Source: Verpa conica (Eukaryota > Ascomycota > Pezizomycetes > Pezizales > Morchellaceae). From it: DNA of 64,000 bases. The stretch lies in the NCBI GenBank assembly GCA_033030425.1, contig JAUFSD010000017.1:1116001-1180000 (forward strand). The letters are read 5' to 3'. Both the position numbers and the translations under genes were made by a program. This document shows, piece by piece, positions 49,501 to 60,962 of the stretch; position 1 is the first letter of the stretch, and each line of letters opens with the position of its first letter. The notes beneath the pieces were generated by a model. The model was not told the origin of the DNA. It searched no databases and saw nothing but the letters and a program-made list of their open reading frames with translations.

Positions 49501-51284
49501 TACCAACGTAGCCCATTGTTTGAATAGGGCAGTCCGTCCATCCTATACCACAGAACTAGATATGTTACGACTCCATAGTCCATCTGGCCTTGGGTTCTAC
49601 TGAAGGACTAGGCGGACTACAGCCGCCGATGGGGTGCCAAAGACGAAGGGTTAGGGTTTAGACTTAGTCAAAAACTGGTTAAGAGGCTATTATTCGCTTA
49701 GAGCAGGATTGATTATCAATCAATTGCCTTATATGTGTACTACACAGCTGGGCACAGCTACTGCGAAAGAGTTATTTGCAAGTACCGGCAGGGCCCTACC
49801 AGCTTGATATTCTAGATTAATTACTACCTCAGATAGACTACGCCGTACAGTCCGGACAGTTCCGAAATTTGTCAGTGTTCCCATCCAACTATTTTTTAGC
49901 TCCTCAATAATAAGATCCTGACACCCCGCCTATAACCTCTTTTTGAGACTTAACTTACTACTAGTGAGAATTCTTTAGAATATAGGAAAATATAATCCGT
50001 ACGCTACAATGTCAAGATTTCTCCACTACATAAAGAACAGGTCAGAGCCAGTTGTACATGGGGGGCGGAGTACCAGAACTCAATTTACCATAGGTAGCTA
50101 GTAGGTGAATCTAGCTAGGCTACCTTAAGTGCTCACCATAATCTGTACAGGCGATCTAATATGTATCATTAAGATCTAAAGTAAGCACACACACGTACAC
50201 ATACGTACATATATATATTAGCACTTAATTTACCACTAACTTCTTTAATTAATCTATAATTTATTTCTTATCTTTCTTCCTTAATTTTCCCTCTTAATTA
50301 TGGCTCAAATATATATATATATATGATAACTAGCAGACGCGGATGTATATATGTCATTTTGGTACGCACGCAATTCGATCCCGGCCCCGCCGGTAACTAT
50401 ATATAACACAAACCATCCAAGTACTATGTCTTAGATAGAAGCCATATCGCAGCACTTATAAAGAAATCTGCATTAATTGGTGCTTAGGAATTAACTAAGA
50501 ACAATGCAACCATTCAAGGTCAGAATATGACACAATGCCGCATTATCTGAACAACTTTATACACCATGATAATAGATAACTTACATTAATGTGCATTGGT
50601 CACGGGAAAAAAGAAAAAAATAGCAGCAATTCTTATCTTATTCTAATGTCCTCAATATTTATACTCTCAAATTCCAGTGCATGTGAACCCTACTGCCCGC
50701 ACTAGTGGGTCAGGTCCCATCAGATAATACGGTAGTGCCGCTAGATAATTTATACTAGGCATAGTATTAGTATATATATAATTATACAAAGAAATCAAGC
50801 CTAAACTCGGCTAGAGTTTACCACCGATAACAGGCATGCAATACATTTAAATTTAACAAAGAAAAACTCCCCACGGCTCAGGAACATGAAATCTCACTCA
50901 TAGCCCGCTGTTACATACATTTAATACATATATATGATTACTACTCTTCTATATCTATTTTTCTAGTTCTTACTAGTTTATTACACCTACGATAAATTAG
51001 TGTCTAAATTAAGGAAGTTAGCTAGCTAGGGCGCGCGCCATATACACTCATATAGATACGCATAGGGAGAAACAAATCCTTGGAGAGGAATTAGAGGACC
51101 TAGATAACTAAACTTAGCTCATGAATCACAGATCCTCTAAAGATTTTTGCTGTGTTCAAGCTATTCAATCCGTTTATTATATCGATTGTAGCTGTTGTGT
51201 CACTTTCTCCAATAGGTGTGACCCCTTCTGCTTTTTAAGATTCCTATTTTCTGTGTTTGCTTAATTATCTTACTGCGTGATATC

Positions 51285-51345
51285 TCGGTAGATCCTGAAT
51301 GAATGGATGAATTTATCATAAGTACATGCATCGGTAGATCCTGAA
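51285..51345 (-). mobile_element. Minimal tail-ended retroposon insertion, 31 bp, with 15-bp TSD
   Basis: TCGGTAGATCCTGAA at 51285-51299 is repeated exactly at 51331-51345. The insert is only 31 bp: TGAATGGATGAATTTATC followed by ATAAGTACATGCA. This defines the shared end of the family at base resolution, since nothing but tail and core is inserted. Confidence 0.85.
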
Positions 51346-51713
51346 GATTCTACTCAGGTGTCTATAATCTGCTAGGGTCAAAGCCCTACCCAAGTATGCC
51401 CTTTATTTATGTAGTTAAAACTTAGTTTGCCGCCTGTTGCTAAGTCAAGTTTTAAACTGCTGGAAGTTAGCATCTGTACGCCCGATTTTTACTGAGGCTA
51501 GCGGGCTAAGCTTGGATTTACTACCTGTAGCAAAATATAAAGTTAATAAACTAGTAATGTATACAAACTTTTCAACTCTAGCCTCTAATCTCAGGTACAG
51601 AGTACTGGAGTTCAGTACTAATTGACTGTTCAGCATACTGAGTCCAGTGCAAGCTGAGTGTATAGTTGCTAACTCCCAATGGCTTTAAATCTTAATTAGG
51701 CACCGGCAGTAGA

Positions 51714-51744
51714 TTGGCTTTTAGTTGATTCGCGCCCTCATAAA
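51714..51744. repeat. Possible end of the 41063-type inverted-repeat family
   Basis: ATTGGCTTTTAGTTGATTCG, then CGCCCTCATAAAG, aligns with the right end of the 41063-41386 element (TTTGGTCAATTTACGCTTCC, then ATAAAG) with several mismatches. No opposite end was found. Confidence 0.3.
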
Positions 51745-52078
51745 GATAGAGCTATAGTGCTAGTTCAATGGGAGGTTTGTAAGGGTACGTGTCAAGATCT
51801 CCGGCAATAGAGAGAAATCAATTAAGTATAGCTGAGCAGAAGGACGCAAACTACTGTTCCTTTAGGTTGAGTAGTGTAGACCCATAGGAAATAACGCCGG
51901 TGACTTATTCATAATAAACACCATTTACATACCGTTCCAAGCAACTAGGGAGAAAGATAAATGTGGTATATATATATGAGATAAATTAACTTAAAATATG
52001 GTCCAATCTACGAAATCAGGGGCAAACGCAAGTATATATACAAAAAAAATAATGACTATTTTATCACAGAATCATGGT

Positions 52079-53875
52079 TTATCTATATCTAAACCGAGCA
52101 GTAAAAGGTCCCCAAGAGCCAAAACCTTGCGAGATAAAGGGTACTGTGGTGGGTACGTGCGTATTATGCGATGAACTTTCGTTATCTAACAATCTTGAAT
52201 TAACCCCGGTATTACCGTTGAAATCAGTTTCTGATAGTTCTGTCTCTTCCTCCATACGACTTCTGTAGTACGACTCTGTGTCGTTTGCTGTGTTCGAGTA
52301 TTCAAATGATTGTGGCTCAAATACATTTAGAGGCTCTGGCTCAGTGATAGTAATCGCTGGTACTTCGACGATAGCTTGCTGAGTGAAGTTGTTTGTGGCT
52401 ATTGATGAGTAATAAGCTGATGGCGCACTCTTTCGGCGATTATGTGGGTCAAACGAGCTTGTTTCGCCCACCAGATCCTGCTGCCAGCACATAGGGCTCA
52501 TGCTCAGTTGTCCATGTCCTCTGGACCGATCTTCCGGGGTCTGCGGGCTCAAACCTTCGGCGGGAGACCCCGTTCCCCCCGGTAGAATATTCGTCTGATT
52601 TTGTTGTATGTAAACTCCATCGGAGTTTTGGAGAGTAGTGACTGAGGGTCTTTGTTCTAATTCCACGTACTTTTCTTCCCCAGAATCCATTTCGCTGTCT
52701 GATCCATTATCTAACGAGCCATTCTGGGAGTCATTCGGAGATCCTGGAGTTGAGCTTCGTTCAGAATCTGCATGATATGTCTGATTGCCGATAGTTGATT
52801 CGGAATCTTGTCTTTGAGAGGAGTCTATAATGTTGTAAGCCCTTCAGCTGGCCTATTGGTTATACCCTATTGCTCGATACGAATGTAATGGGAGGTAACT
52901 AACCTCTTTCTTTTTCATATCTCTCAAAAATATCGATCATTTCTTGGGTACTTTTTGCTGACTCTATAAGGATATCGCGGCGATATTCGGGACTCTCTTC
53001 GTATTTAGATTCGGCCTTTTTGCATTTTGTTTTGCGTTGTTCGCAATGAATAGCTCTAGTCTTCTCCCTACCGAAACCTTCCCCACAATTAGAGCATTTA
53101 AATGGTTTAAGCCATCGCCAAACATGTTCTCTGCCCAGTGTTATACGTTAGCGACAGTCCTCTCCAAAAATAAAAGAAAAAAGAGGTTGGAGAATATATC
53201 TATTAGCTCCTAGCCTTCCAAGTGAAAGGAAACTTACTTCAACTTGCGAGGATTTGGGAACGTCTTTTTTGCGCAGTCCGCATGCTCAGGTGAATTTGGG
53301 TCCCGAGTATAATAAGGACATAGAAAAGACGTCTTATCTACTCTAGCTACTTTCGTGGTATCTTCGTATTGATCCACATTGAGTGGCCTTTTAGCCGGCC
53401 TATAAGCTACAGGTGGGGCTTGAAAAACTGGCGCTATTTCTCGTGGTCTGGCGTAGGAATTATCACGCGAACTCCATTTAACTGTCGGTGAAAACACAGT
53501 TGGTGGGCTCGCAACCTCTAGTTTAGGGGTATTTATCTTTTCAAGATCCGTAGGTCCCCGGTAGCTAGAAGGAGATGTATTCCAGAGGGCTGATCCCTCC
53601 ATCGTTTTCTGCAAACCAATACCACACCATTGTTGGAGGATATTCTGGAGATCGACCGCTAGGTGGATTTTTGCTAGGTTCATTTCAAACTGGCTAGGCC
53701 TAGGCCCGACATTCTCGTGCGAGACTATCTGATTAAGAATATCGTTGACGAGCTGGCAGCGATTTCGATCGCATCTTAGTTGTAGGATATTCAGAGATGG
53801 ATTGTGTTTTTCAATAAATCTTTCGAGTTCGCATCTTTCGTATAGCCATGGGGGCCTTGTCGCTTCAGAAAGCAT
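52079..53875 (-). CDS. Fungal zinc-finger protein with degenerate C2H2 pair (536 aa)
   Basis: Three exons, 53875-53238, 53130-52904 and 52824-52079, join in frame across introns of 107 nt (GTAAGT, CGCTAAC branch, GGGCAG) and 79 nt (GTTAGT..TTATAG). The first intron splits the first finger. The joined region reads FLCPYYTRDPNSPEHADC, then AKKTFPNPRKLKEHVWRW, then LKPFKCSNCGEGFGREKT and HCEQRKTKC. This is the layout of the fungal CPFY-type family, where a long C-X(n)-C loop leads to a KEHxxRxH helix and then a second finger. Here the last His of finger 1 is Trp (about residue 219), and finger 2 ends in Cys (C2HC-like). The N-terminal 185 residues include an ordered-looking helical stretch (DILNQIVSHENVG, NILQQWCGIGLQ). 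The acidic, Ser-rich C-terminus may activate transcription. DNA binding is uncertain given the altered ligand. Confidence 0.85.
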
Positions 53876-55332
53876 AATCTGAATTGATTGAGGCCCTGGT
53901 TACTTAGAGAGGAGTAGGAGTCTAGACATGTTAGTTTTCGCCGTGGGCGTATAGGCATAGAAATTTTAAATTGACCTTTATATTGACTTTATCGATTCCT
54001 ATTATTGAGTTAGCAACTTCTCTAACAAAATTGTCTGACACGGGAATATATCTCACGATTTTGGCAATTCTTAGGTACGCGGTTTAGTTGTAGCTTTCTC
54101 GACTAACTCAGCTGCCTTGTAGCTTAACTATATCAATGCAGTCCGGTCAGTTTAAGCTTTAAAAGAACAAGAATCTGAGTAAGATATACGTTGGTAGTTG
54201 CCTAGTTTTCCAGCTGTGTATACCTTGGAGGTGGATCTCATGCGAACTTGTTCGCGAACAGTCATCGACTGGGTCATAATTGGTTGCCTTGTTCGTATAT
54301 GTACGGGTTCAGGGCGCATGAATCACAACACAACCAAATTTAACAGCCGGGCGAGGCTAACAGGTCAGGTCTGTACAGTACTATGACCATGGGATACAGG
54401 CGAAGCACGGTAAATTAATTGATACAAGGCTGTCAACCAGGGGGCTGACGCCGTGACTATGGCTCACGAGTGAATCGCTGAACAGCAGGCACGATCGACA
54501 GATTTCAGTGGGGCTTATGCTATGTTTCATGCTTATCACAGCCTCGTTTCCCGGAGCGACTAGGGTTGGACCTGATGTACACAGCTGCGCCTCGGCGCAA
54601 TTAACCATAACAACTTTATTTTTACTCTTAAAACTGGTCTAGGATACCTCTCTCTAACAAGCTGTTAGATAGGCATAGATCTAGGAAATGTTTGGTCAGT
54701 TAATCGAATGTATGTGCTCGCTCAATAGCCAAGCTCATAAATTTCAACACTAAACACCGCCATCTAAACTATCATGATACGTAATTAATGGTTCGCAGTT
54801 ATGTTATTTCCAATACAAAGCTTGCCCCCTACCTTATTTTAGACATATCAATTCTTATAGCTAAAGGCTCTTAATTAGGTTTTAATCTTTGTATGTTTTC
54901 ACATTTGGGAACAGAGCTACTCGCTATATACGGCTAATTAATTATGTATTTCTAATCAGAAGACACGCAGAATTATATATATAACGAGAGTAATTAATCG
55001 GGCGGAAAAGGATCCAATATATTCATGATACGTGAAGTTTGCAGAAGACACTATATATAATTGAGAGCAAAAGTTCTCTCATTCAATTTTTGTTTAGGAA
55101 ATTATAAGCTCCTAAAAGATATCAGTCTTGGAAGTTCAAACATAGTAGTGCGTGCTTCATAGAATGAATGATGCCAACCTAGTGAACATTCAGTGGTGCG
55201 AGTCGAGTAGTATTCTTTCTGCCAGAGAAGCTATCTTGTTATCGAGCTCTTCACCTTCCAAATCTCGTGCCCTAGGGAAAGTCAATTAGAGCCCAAGCCA
55301 AAAATTAGTAATTACATTAGAGGTGCATGGAT
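53876..55332. other. Spacer between two C2H2 genes, no gene seen
   Basis: About 1.45 kb between two minus-strand C2H2 genes. It should hold the promoter of the 536-aa protein gene and the 3' flank of the 375-aa one. A GTTCGCGAAC palindrome lies near 54250-54259. Open frames near 54198-54608 have no domain. Confidence 0.5.
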
Positions 55333-56521
55333 TTACCGTTCACTTGATGGACCGGGAGTCTGAGTATCAGGACCAAGCCCTGGTGACGTCGCCGAAGACA
55401 TAACAGGCAGTGAAGCCGAGGGGACTATAATAGTGGTTGTGATATGTCGTGGTGAAGCCGGGGGCGAAGGTGTCCCTCGGTCAGCGGGTGTCGAGGGCGA
55501 AGGTGAGGAGGCCCTCTCATCGGGGTTGTTTTTTAACCCCGTGGGGGAACCACTGGGAGACGCCTCTCGAACTTCCGATTCAACCACATTCTCGTTTTGG
55601 CCCATTTCTTGCCCAGCATCTACCATGACATGGTCCTCGCTCTCCCCGTTGTCCTGATCCCCACTCTCAGATCCCGGTATATAACCCGGGTGGGTCTTCT
55701 CGTGGGCCTTAAGCTCGCGCAGCCTCTTGAAACTTTTTGTACATTTTCCAAGATTACAAGAAAAGTCCTTTGCCGCCAAGTGCGTGTGCGCGTGGTCTCT
55801 ATATAAATTTCTACTATTAGACTAGATTACCCTTTAGACCAGTATAGAATTATACTCACCTCAATTTCGAGGGGTATTGGAAGGTTTTACCACATCCAGG
55901 GGCTGGACATAGATGGGCACCAGTGCGGGATTGATTGGCACGATTACCACGACCCCTACGAGGACGTTGGCTGCTATGCGAACCCGTTCTTCTAGGTGAA
56001 GGCCCTGAAGGCTCACTCCTATGACCTGAAGGCTCGCCGTTACCATTTACGGTAGAGGTACCACGGCCAGTACTCACACTAGTCCTTAAGATAGATGGCG
56101 CAGATTCAGATTTTAACGGTAAAGTTGCCTCAGGTGAACTCTGAGTTGCCGCTGGCGATGGAAATCCAACCTTCACCGTACAATTTGCACCTACGAGCGC
56201 GACACTACTGAAGGGCGCGTTCCCTGGAAACTTCTCGCTTTTCCACGCCTCTATCGAATTGGCAACGGGATCGAGTAGTCTTCTTTCCAAGATACGATTA
56301 AGCTCCCCTGTAAGGTAGTTTTTGGCGCGTTCATAGTCGGGTTCGAGCGGCGCATTGGGGAACTTTTCTCTATACGCTTTTTTAAGAGCCATGTCGATCT
56401 GTGGGCAAGACCACGACTTCGGAGGAGGGAACGCGATGTGAGCGGGATTAAATTCTTCTTCAATTTTGGCGATGTGCTCTTTGGTCAGCCAGGAATAGGG
56501 AACCCCGTCTAGCCCGTCCAT
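55333..56521 (-). CDS. C2H2 zinc-finger protein with two tandem fingers (375 aa)
   Basis: A probable DNA-binding regulator. Exons 56521-55860 and 55798-55333 flank a 61-nt intron (GTGAGT..TATATAG) that splits an Arg codon in finger 1. The joined fingers are regular: CPAPGCGKTFQYPSKLR-DHAHTH (C-X4-C-X12-H-X3-H, about 205-227) and CNLGKCTKSFKRLRELKAHE, then KTH (about 235-257). The N-terminal about 100 residues (MDGLDGVPYSWLTKEHIAKI and the KAYREKFPNAPLEPDYERAK region) look helical and folded. A basic linker, RPRRGRGNRANQSR, precedes the fingers and may serve nuclear import. The C-terminal 110 residues are Pro/Ser-rich. The ATG at 56521 is the first in frame. Its intron-in-finger layout resembles the other four C2H2 genes, but finger sequences differ clearly, so recent tandem duplication is not evident. 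Confidence 0.9.
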
Positions 56522-59211
56522 TATGATAAGTATTTTCTAAGGATTTATACGTTAGTTTGGAGCCTAGATTATCGATCGCGACAAGCTAGGGACACTGTAA
56601 ACGGGACCCCCGAAAGAGGCTCTTACATGCAAGTGCTGGATTAGATAGAGGGGGGGAGGGCACTAGCGAAACAAGGCGAGAAAAGATTAACTATCGATCC
56701 AAAAGCTTTTGCAAAGTGTGGGAGCAGTCTGAAGCATGTAAAAAGAAAGAATTACATATCTCTCGGGTGCTTGAGGGAGGATGCACACGTATGTAGCCCG
56801 TTGCCAGCCTGCTGCAATGGTGAATGTAAATGGACCCAGAGCCTGCTTCCCACGTTCAACAAGCTATATGGTAAAGACCCTCCTCCTCACAGGTACAAGA
56901 TACTTAATACATGTGATTACCCCACTTCCCCGCGTCGAAGGGCCCGCTAAAGAAATAGTATTCACATACTTATCAGTTTCAAGCGCTTGGATATGACTAT
57001 GTAAATCAAGCGCGTTCGCCGGTAATCTACGTTTAAAGGTATAGAGAACTGATGTGTCGCGTTCCCAAACAATAATTCGTGGTGTCTAACTTTTGGGCCA
57101 GGGTTATATAGCTTTAACTGGGCCGTGACTTGGTATGCACACCCTACGGAACTTACTCAGCGGTGTTTACGGAGCCAAGAGAAGCTGTCCTCCCTCCAAT
57201 CTATAGCTATCTAGAAAGTACAGTCTGGTACTAACTGCACTGGCTATTTAGGTATGACGTCGGGAGCCGGAAAACATCTTCTTTCTCCTTCTATGTACCA
57301 TGGAGGAGGCTCTGAATGACGAATAAACTCTCCCAGTTTAACCGCTCAAACGCCGGGCCGATCGAGGACCAAGCTCGGAAGAGCCTCAATACACGGCAAG
57401 TGGCGATAGTTGTGGTTGGAAGAAAATGAGGCTGGTTGATACATGTTGTCAGGCCATGTATCATGTTAGGTCAACTTTACAGCTCGATTTAAAGACCTAG
57501 AGCCAATATAATTACTGTATAGACAGCTGAGTTTTTACCCTAGAGACTTCTGTATATATAACTAAATAGGCGAGTTATCCATTAGCACGGGCCACAAAGT
57601 GATCGTACATGTAATACTGAGTGTATGTAGTGCCCCGCACGCGGCTGGATTAGAATTTCTTTTTCTTTTTTCTTTTAGCTGATGCCATAAATTCAGGGTG
57701 GAGGGGGGGGAGCATACGTATAGTTTCAACGTTTGTAGAGTCCCGTAGCCTATAGAACATAATATCCTGCTGTGCGCTTAGTTATCACGCCGCAAAGGAC
57801 TGACTTCGTATTAGGGTGCTCCAAGTCTAACCAATCATGACTTACGATATGACGCATCCCCCGCTCGACCACCTATCTTGAGATCCAGCGCGACCATAAT
57901 TGCATGAACTGAGCCGACAATGCTAGTGACCCTGGCGCATCTGTTGCCGGTTTAGAACTGAAAGTCTACCATTGGTTAGAGTTTAGGACTTCTGTGATAG
58001 GATGATAGTTTTGGAGACCCGAAGCCGAGTATTGAGTAAATTCCTTTGGAACTCAGACATCCAAACTGCTTTGGAGTCTGTCTATAATATTCTAAATATT
58101 TCTGCTGAAGTTGCAAGTAGCCTATAAACAAACCCAAGTATAGTGCCAAGACATAATTACCTAATATGATATACATGTATATTGCCCACATCCCAGCCCC
58201 ATACCCTTCAGGTAATTAACTAGTATAAAAATAAGATAGTTTTCTATGAACCAAGATAGAAGGTATAGATAAACAGTAAATTCGGCGGCTTTTGAGCTTT
58301 ACAGTTGAGAGCAGGCTCTCTCAAGTCATATCATTCCCTTCGAAAGAGAGTGGAGGGAATGAAGTATAATTATTGATCTACACGGGAAGCTCTTGATTAA
58401 CTAGGCATAGTATTAAGTACCATAATACGATGATAACTAAGGGTAAAACGTCGCCCCAACTCGTCTAAATTTCTAGCAAAATTGTCCCGCAGTGGAGGAT
58501 CCTTCTTAAACCATAGTTATACGAGCTCCTCGTATTAAGTTAGTGATGAGAATTCTAATATATTTACCTAAAAATAGACTTAAAGTTATACTCCATACTC
58601 TTTAAGCTATTGTAGATATTAAGTCCTACTAAGAAGTAATAAACGTACCTAGCTATAATAGAAACACCCAATTTTAAGTGGCAGTGACTACTGGCCACTC
58701 CAAATATCACGGGTATGATACCAATACCAGGAAATCGAAATAGGCACACATACAATGGCTAGGCAACATTCATTGGATATCACTCGGGCATAACTGGGTT
58801 TGAAACCTAGTATGCTACGCCTCAAATCTAAAAATCTGTTTCTGAGTCCTTCAGCCTTATACAGTCACTTTATTTCCTTGTATTGGAGTCCTTAGTGACT
58901 CCTGCAGCTACTGCCGCACAGGGAAGTGAGCAAACAATGATCCCTGTGGCCGGAACCACAAAGCTCCAACCAGTCTTTCAGTCATTATAGTACAAATACC
59001 TAGCTTAATCTAATATATATATATACCAAACTGACTGCATCAACAATAGAGGTATATTATAAAACAGAAAATCAAAGCTACATACTTATATATCCAAGGA
59101 TCATTATTTGAACTAGCAAGAGAAGATGATGGTGGGGAGGGAGGGGAGCGACCCGAAAGAGAAGAAGGGGAATCGTCATAAAACGCAAAGCTAGCGTCCC
59201 ATAACCAAATA
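56522..59211. other. Gene-free spacer, AT-rich after about 57.4 kb
   Basis: No gene is supported. The first few hundred bases upstream of the C2H2 ATG probably carry its promoter. A T-arm-like sequence (CTGGGTTTGAAACCTAG) lies near 58793-58809 but no tRNA could be folded around it. TATA runs near 59013-59024 precede the 3' end of the next gene. Confidence 0.5.
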
Positions 59212-60307
59212 TCAGCCCATATTCTTCCTCTTCTTCGACGCAGGAACCCTAGTTCTCCTCCCCCCCCTTGGAAGTTGAGTGTCATCAGTATCGACCCCAG
59301 GGCCGTATGAATCCACTGCTACTGACTTCTTCCGTTTATTCACAGAGGATACCGATGATTTTGGGGGTAGTAGATCTGCAGCTAAAAGAGCTGGTGCGGC
59401 CATAACTCCGTTCACGGCTAGACCCGATTTTCTTAGACTTATACCATTCTCCAAACCAAGAGCCGCATCCAAAGCATCCAACCCTGCGAGGTTTTTAGAA
59501 TCTTCAGCCCTAGTCGCAGCCCCAGGACTCTCGGCACGAAAGCCTACGCCTTCCTTTCCGAGGACGAATCCAACTCTCTCAACATCTCCGGCTGTAACTT
59601 TATCCCCTAGCCTGGTCACAAGAGCTTTGACGCTATCAACATATACGCGGTACTCCTTGATATCGTACTTGATTTTTCTATCCCAGCCCTCAACTCCCTT
59701 CCCGGTCTGTTTGTAGAGCACCCACCTGTACCCTTCATCCGAAAATGCGGGGACCGTGTCTGGGGCGGTGACGGCGAGAATGTAGGACGCAGTGGCAGGG
59801 CCGACACCTTTCAAAGGATCCACAAGGATTTTTAACGCTGCGAGGATGTGTTCAGTTGAAGGTGGAGTAGTCTTAGAATCTTTGAGGTAGGCAAAGGCCG
59901 CTGTAGTGGCAGAGTTAACTATACTATCGGCATTGCTGTCGATGAGCTTGGGGAGAGCTTGACGGCGTTTCCCGCGTCCCCTGCATGACTATTAGCTCTT
60001 CTTTTTCCGGCAGATGCAGGGGGAGGGAGCAGTGGAGTTAGGCAGACATTTTACAGTTCAACAGCATCTGAAGTTCACCCTTCGTCAGATATGGTTTTTT
60101 GCGTGACTGTACTGCTTGGGGAAGTGTGTTCAGGCGCCAGAAGTCGAGTTCTTCCGACGTCATCTGCGCACCTGCTGATACATCTGGGTTGGCCAACTTG
60201 GGCGGTGAATTGGCCTTAGAGAGGGTGGCCATGGTGGTAGAGTACCGGGCTAGGGTATCGGTGAATTCCTTCATAGTGATTGCGGTTGGGGTTGGAGTGG
60301 TCGCCAT
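59212..60307 (-). CDS. Helix-hairpin-helix protein of unknown function (342 aa)
   Basis: A conserved fungal protein type with a DNA-glycosylase-like helix-hairpin-helix; the biochemical role is not known to me. Exons 60307-60048 and 59980-59212 flank a 67-nt intron with a weak GTCTGC donor and a CATGCAG acceptor. The join restores LLNCK-M-GRGKRRQALPKLI, which corresponds to the 'E-W-K-L-x-H-G-K-x-R' block expected in this family. The hairpin itself is LKGVGPATASYIL (about 143-155), followed by APDTVPAFSDEGYRWVL, a usual continuation. The conserved ELDFWRLNTLPQ element lies at about 50-61. The C-terminal third (RAESPG... to KRKKS and KKRKNMG) is low complexity with basic clusters that could act as nuclear signals. 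The ATG at 60307 gives MATTPTPTAI; upstream in-frame codons look like leader. Nucleic-acid binding is inferred from the hairpin only. Confidence 0.85.
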
Positions 60308-60962
60308 ATTGGTGTTTCTGAGTAATGTGGGGCCTGGGATATTGTTTAGAGGACTGAGTGGAGAAAGTACACGTGAACTATATACTTGACGGTATAACGC
60401 GTAAATGAATGACACACTCGTGATACTTGGCGCGCTGTGGGGGCTAGGGCCGGGGTTATATTATATTGTATGTTGGAGTTCTACGATAACGTCTACAAAG
60501 AAGATTAATAAATATCTAGTAACTCTGGTAGGAATATTTCAATGACTATTAGATCTCTATTCCATTGTTGTCACGCTACTAAGGTGGGGGGTTAGAACTC
60601 TACTGTTAGAGCCTCACTCACTCTGGCTCTGGCTCTGGCTCTACTATCCTACGTGACAAGTCTAGTAGCTATAAGCTATGAGTCACTCTAGTTAAATTAA
60701 TTATTAGTAGTCACGCTAAGCTCCCTAGTGTATACACTAGTGAACAACATGACTATGAGAGATATGTCCGGGTCCTGTCGCCTTAATTAATTGTCGTTGA
60801 TCTCAGTACGTATATCAGGAGCTCTCTTCCTCAACACACAATATGAATCTTACAATGGTTTATGTACGTAGTGTCCTTATCTCTATGGCCTAACTATAGT
60901 TATAGTGATAATCTTTTTTTTTTAAAAAAAAAAAGGCCGAGGGAGGGCTACGTCCCTCTTAG
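60308..60962. other. Spacer with T10A11 palindrome and small hairpin
   Basis: The spacer holds the promoter of the helix-hairpin-helix gene and the 3' flank of the deaminase-like gene. Near 60620-60645 CTGGCT repeats about three times. At 60914-60934, ten T are followed by eleven A. Next to it, GAGGGA (60939-60944) pairs with TCCCTC (60953-60958), only 5 nt past the deaminase stop. On the minus strand this is a hairpin followed by a T run. Confidence 0.6.

Larger units (their letters stand above)
46530..52078. other. Gene-free spacer, AT-rich after about 49 kb
   Basis: No gene is supported. From 46530 to about 48950 composition is mixed and may hold the C2H2 gene's promoter. From about 49000 it is AT-rich with TATA-type runs (for example near 50203-50220 and 50306-50324). 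It contains a minimal retroposon insertion at 51285-51345 and an inverted-repeat family end near 51714. Short open frames carry no recognisable domain. Confidence 0.5.

Noticed and set aside
58745..58830. T-arm-like CTGGGTTTGAAACCTAG, considered as a tRNA gene
   Set aside because: No matching acceptor stem, D arm or anticodon arm could be placed upstream, so only one arm fits.
59279..59716. 145-aa open frame on the plus strand
   Set aside because: It is antisense to the helix-hairpin-helix gene exon 2, whose frame is supported by the conserved hairpin motif.
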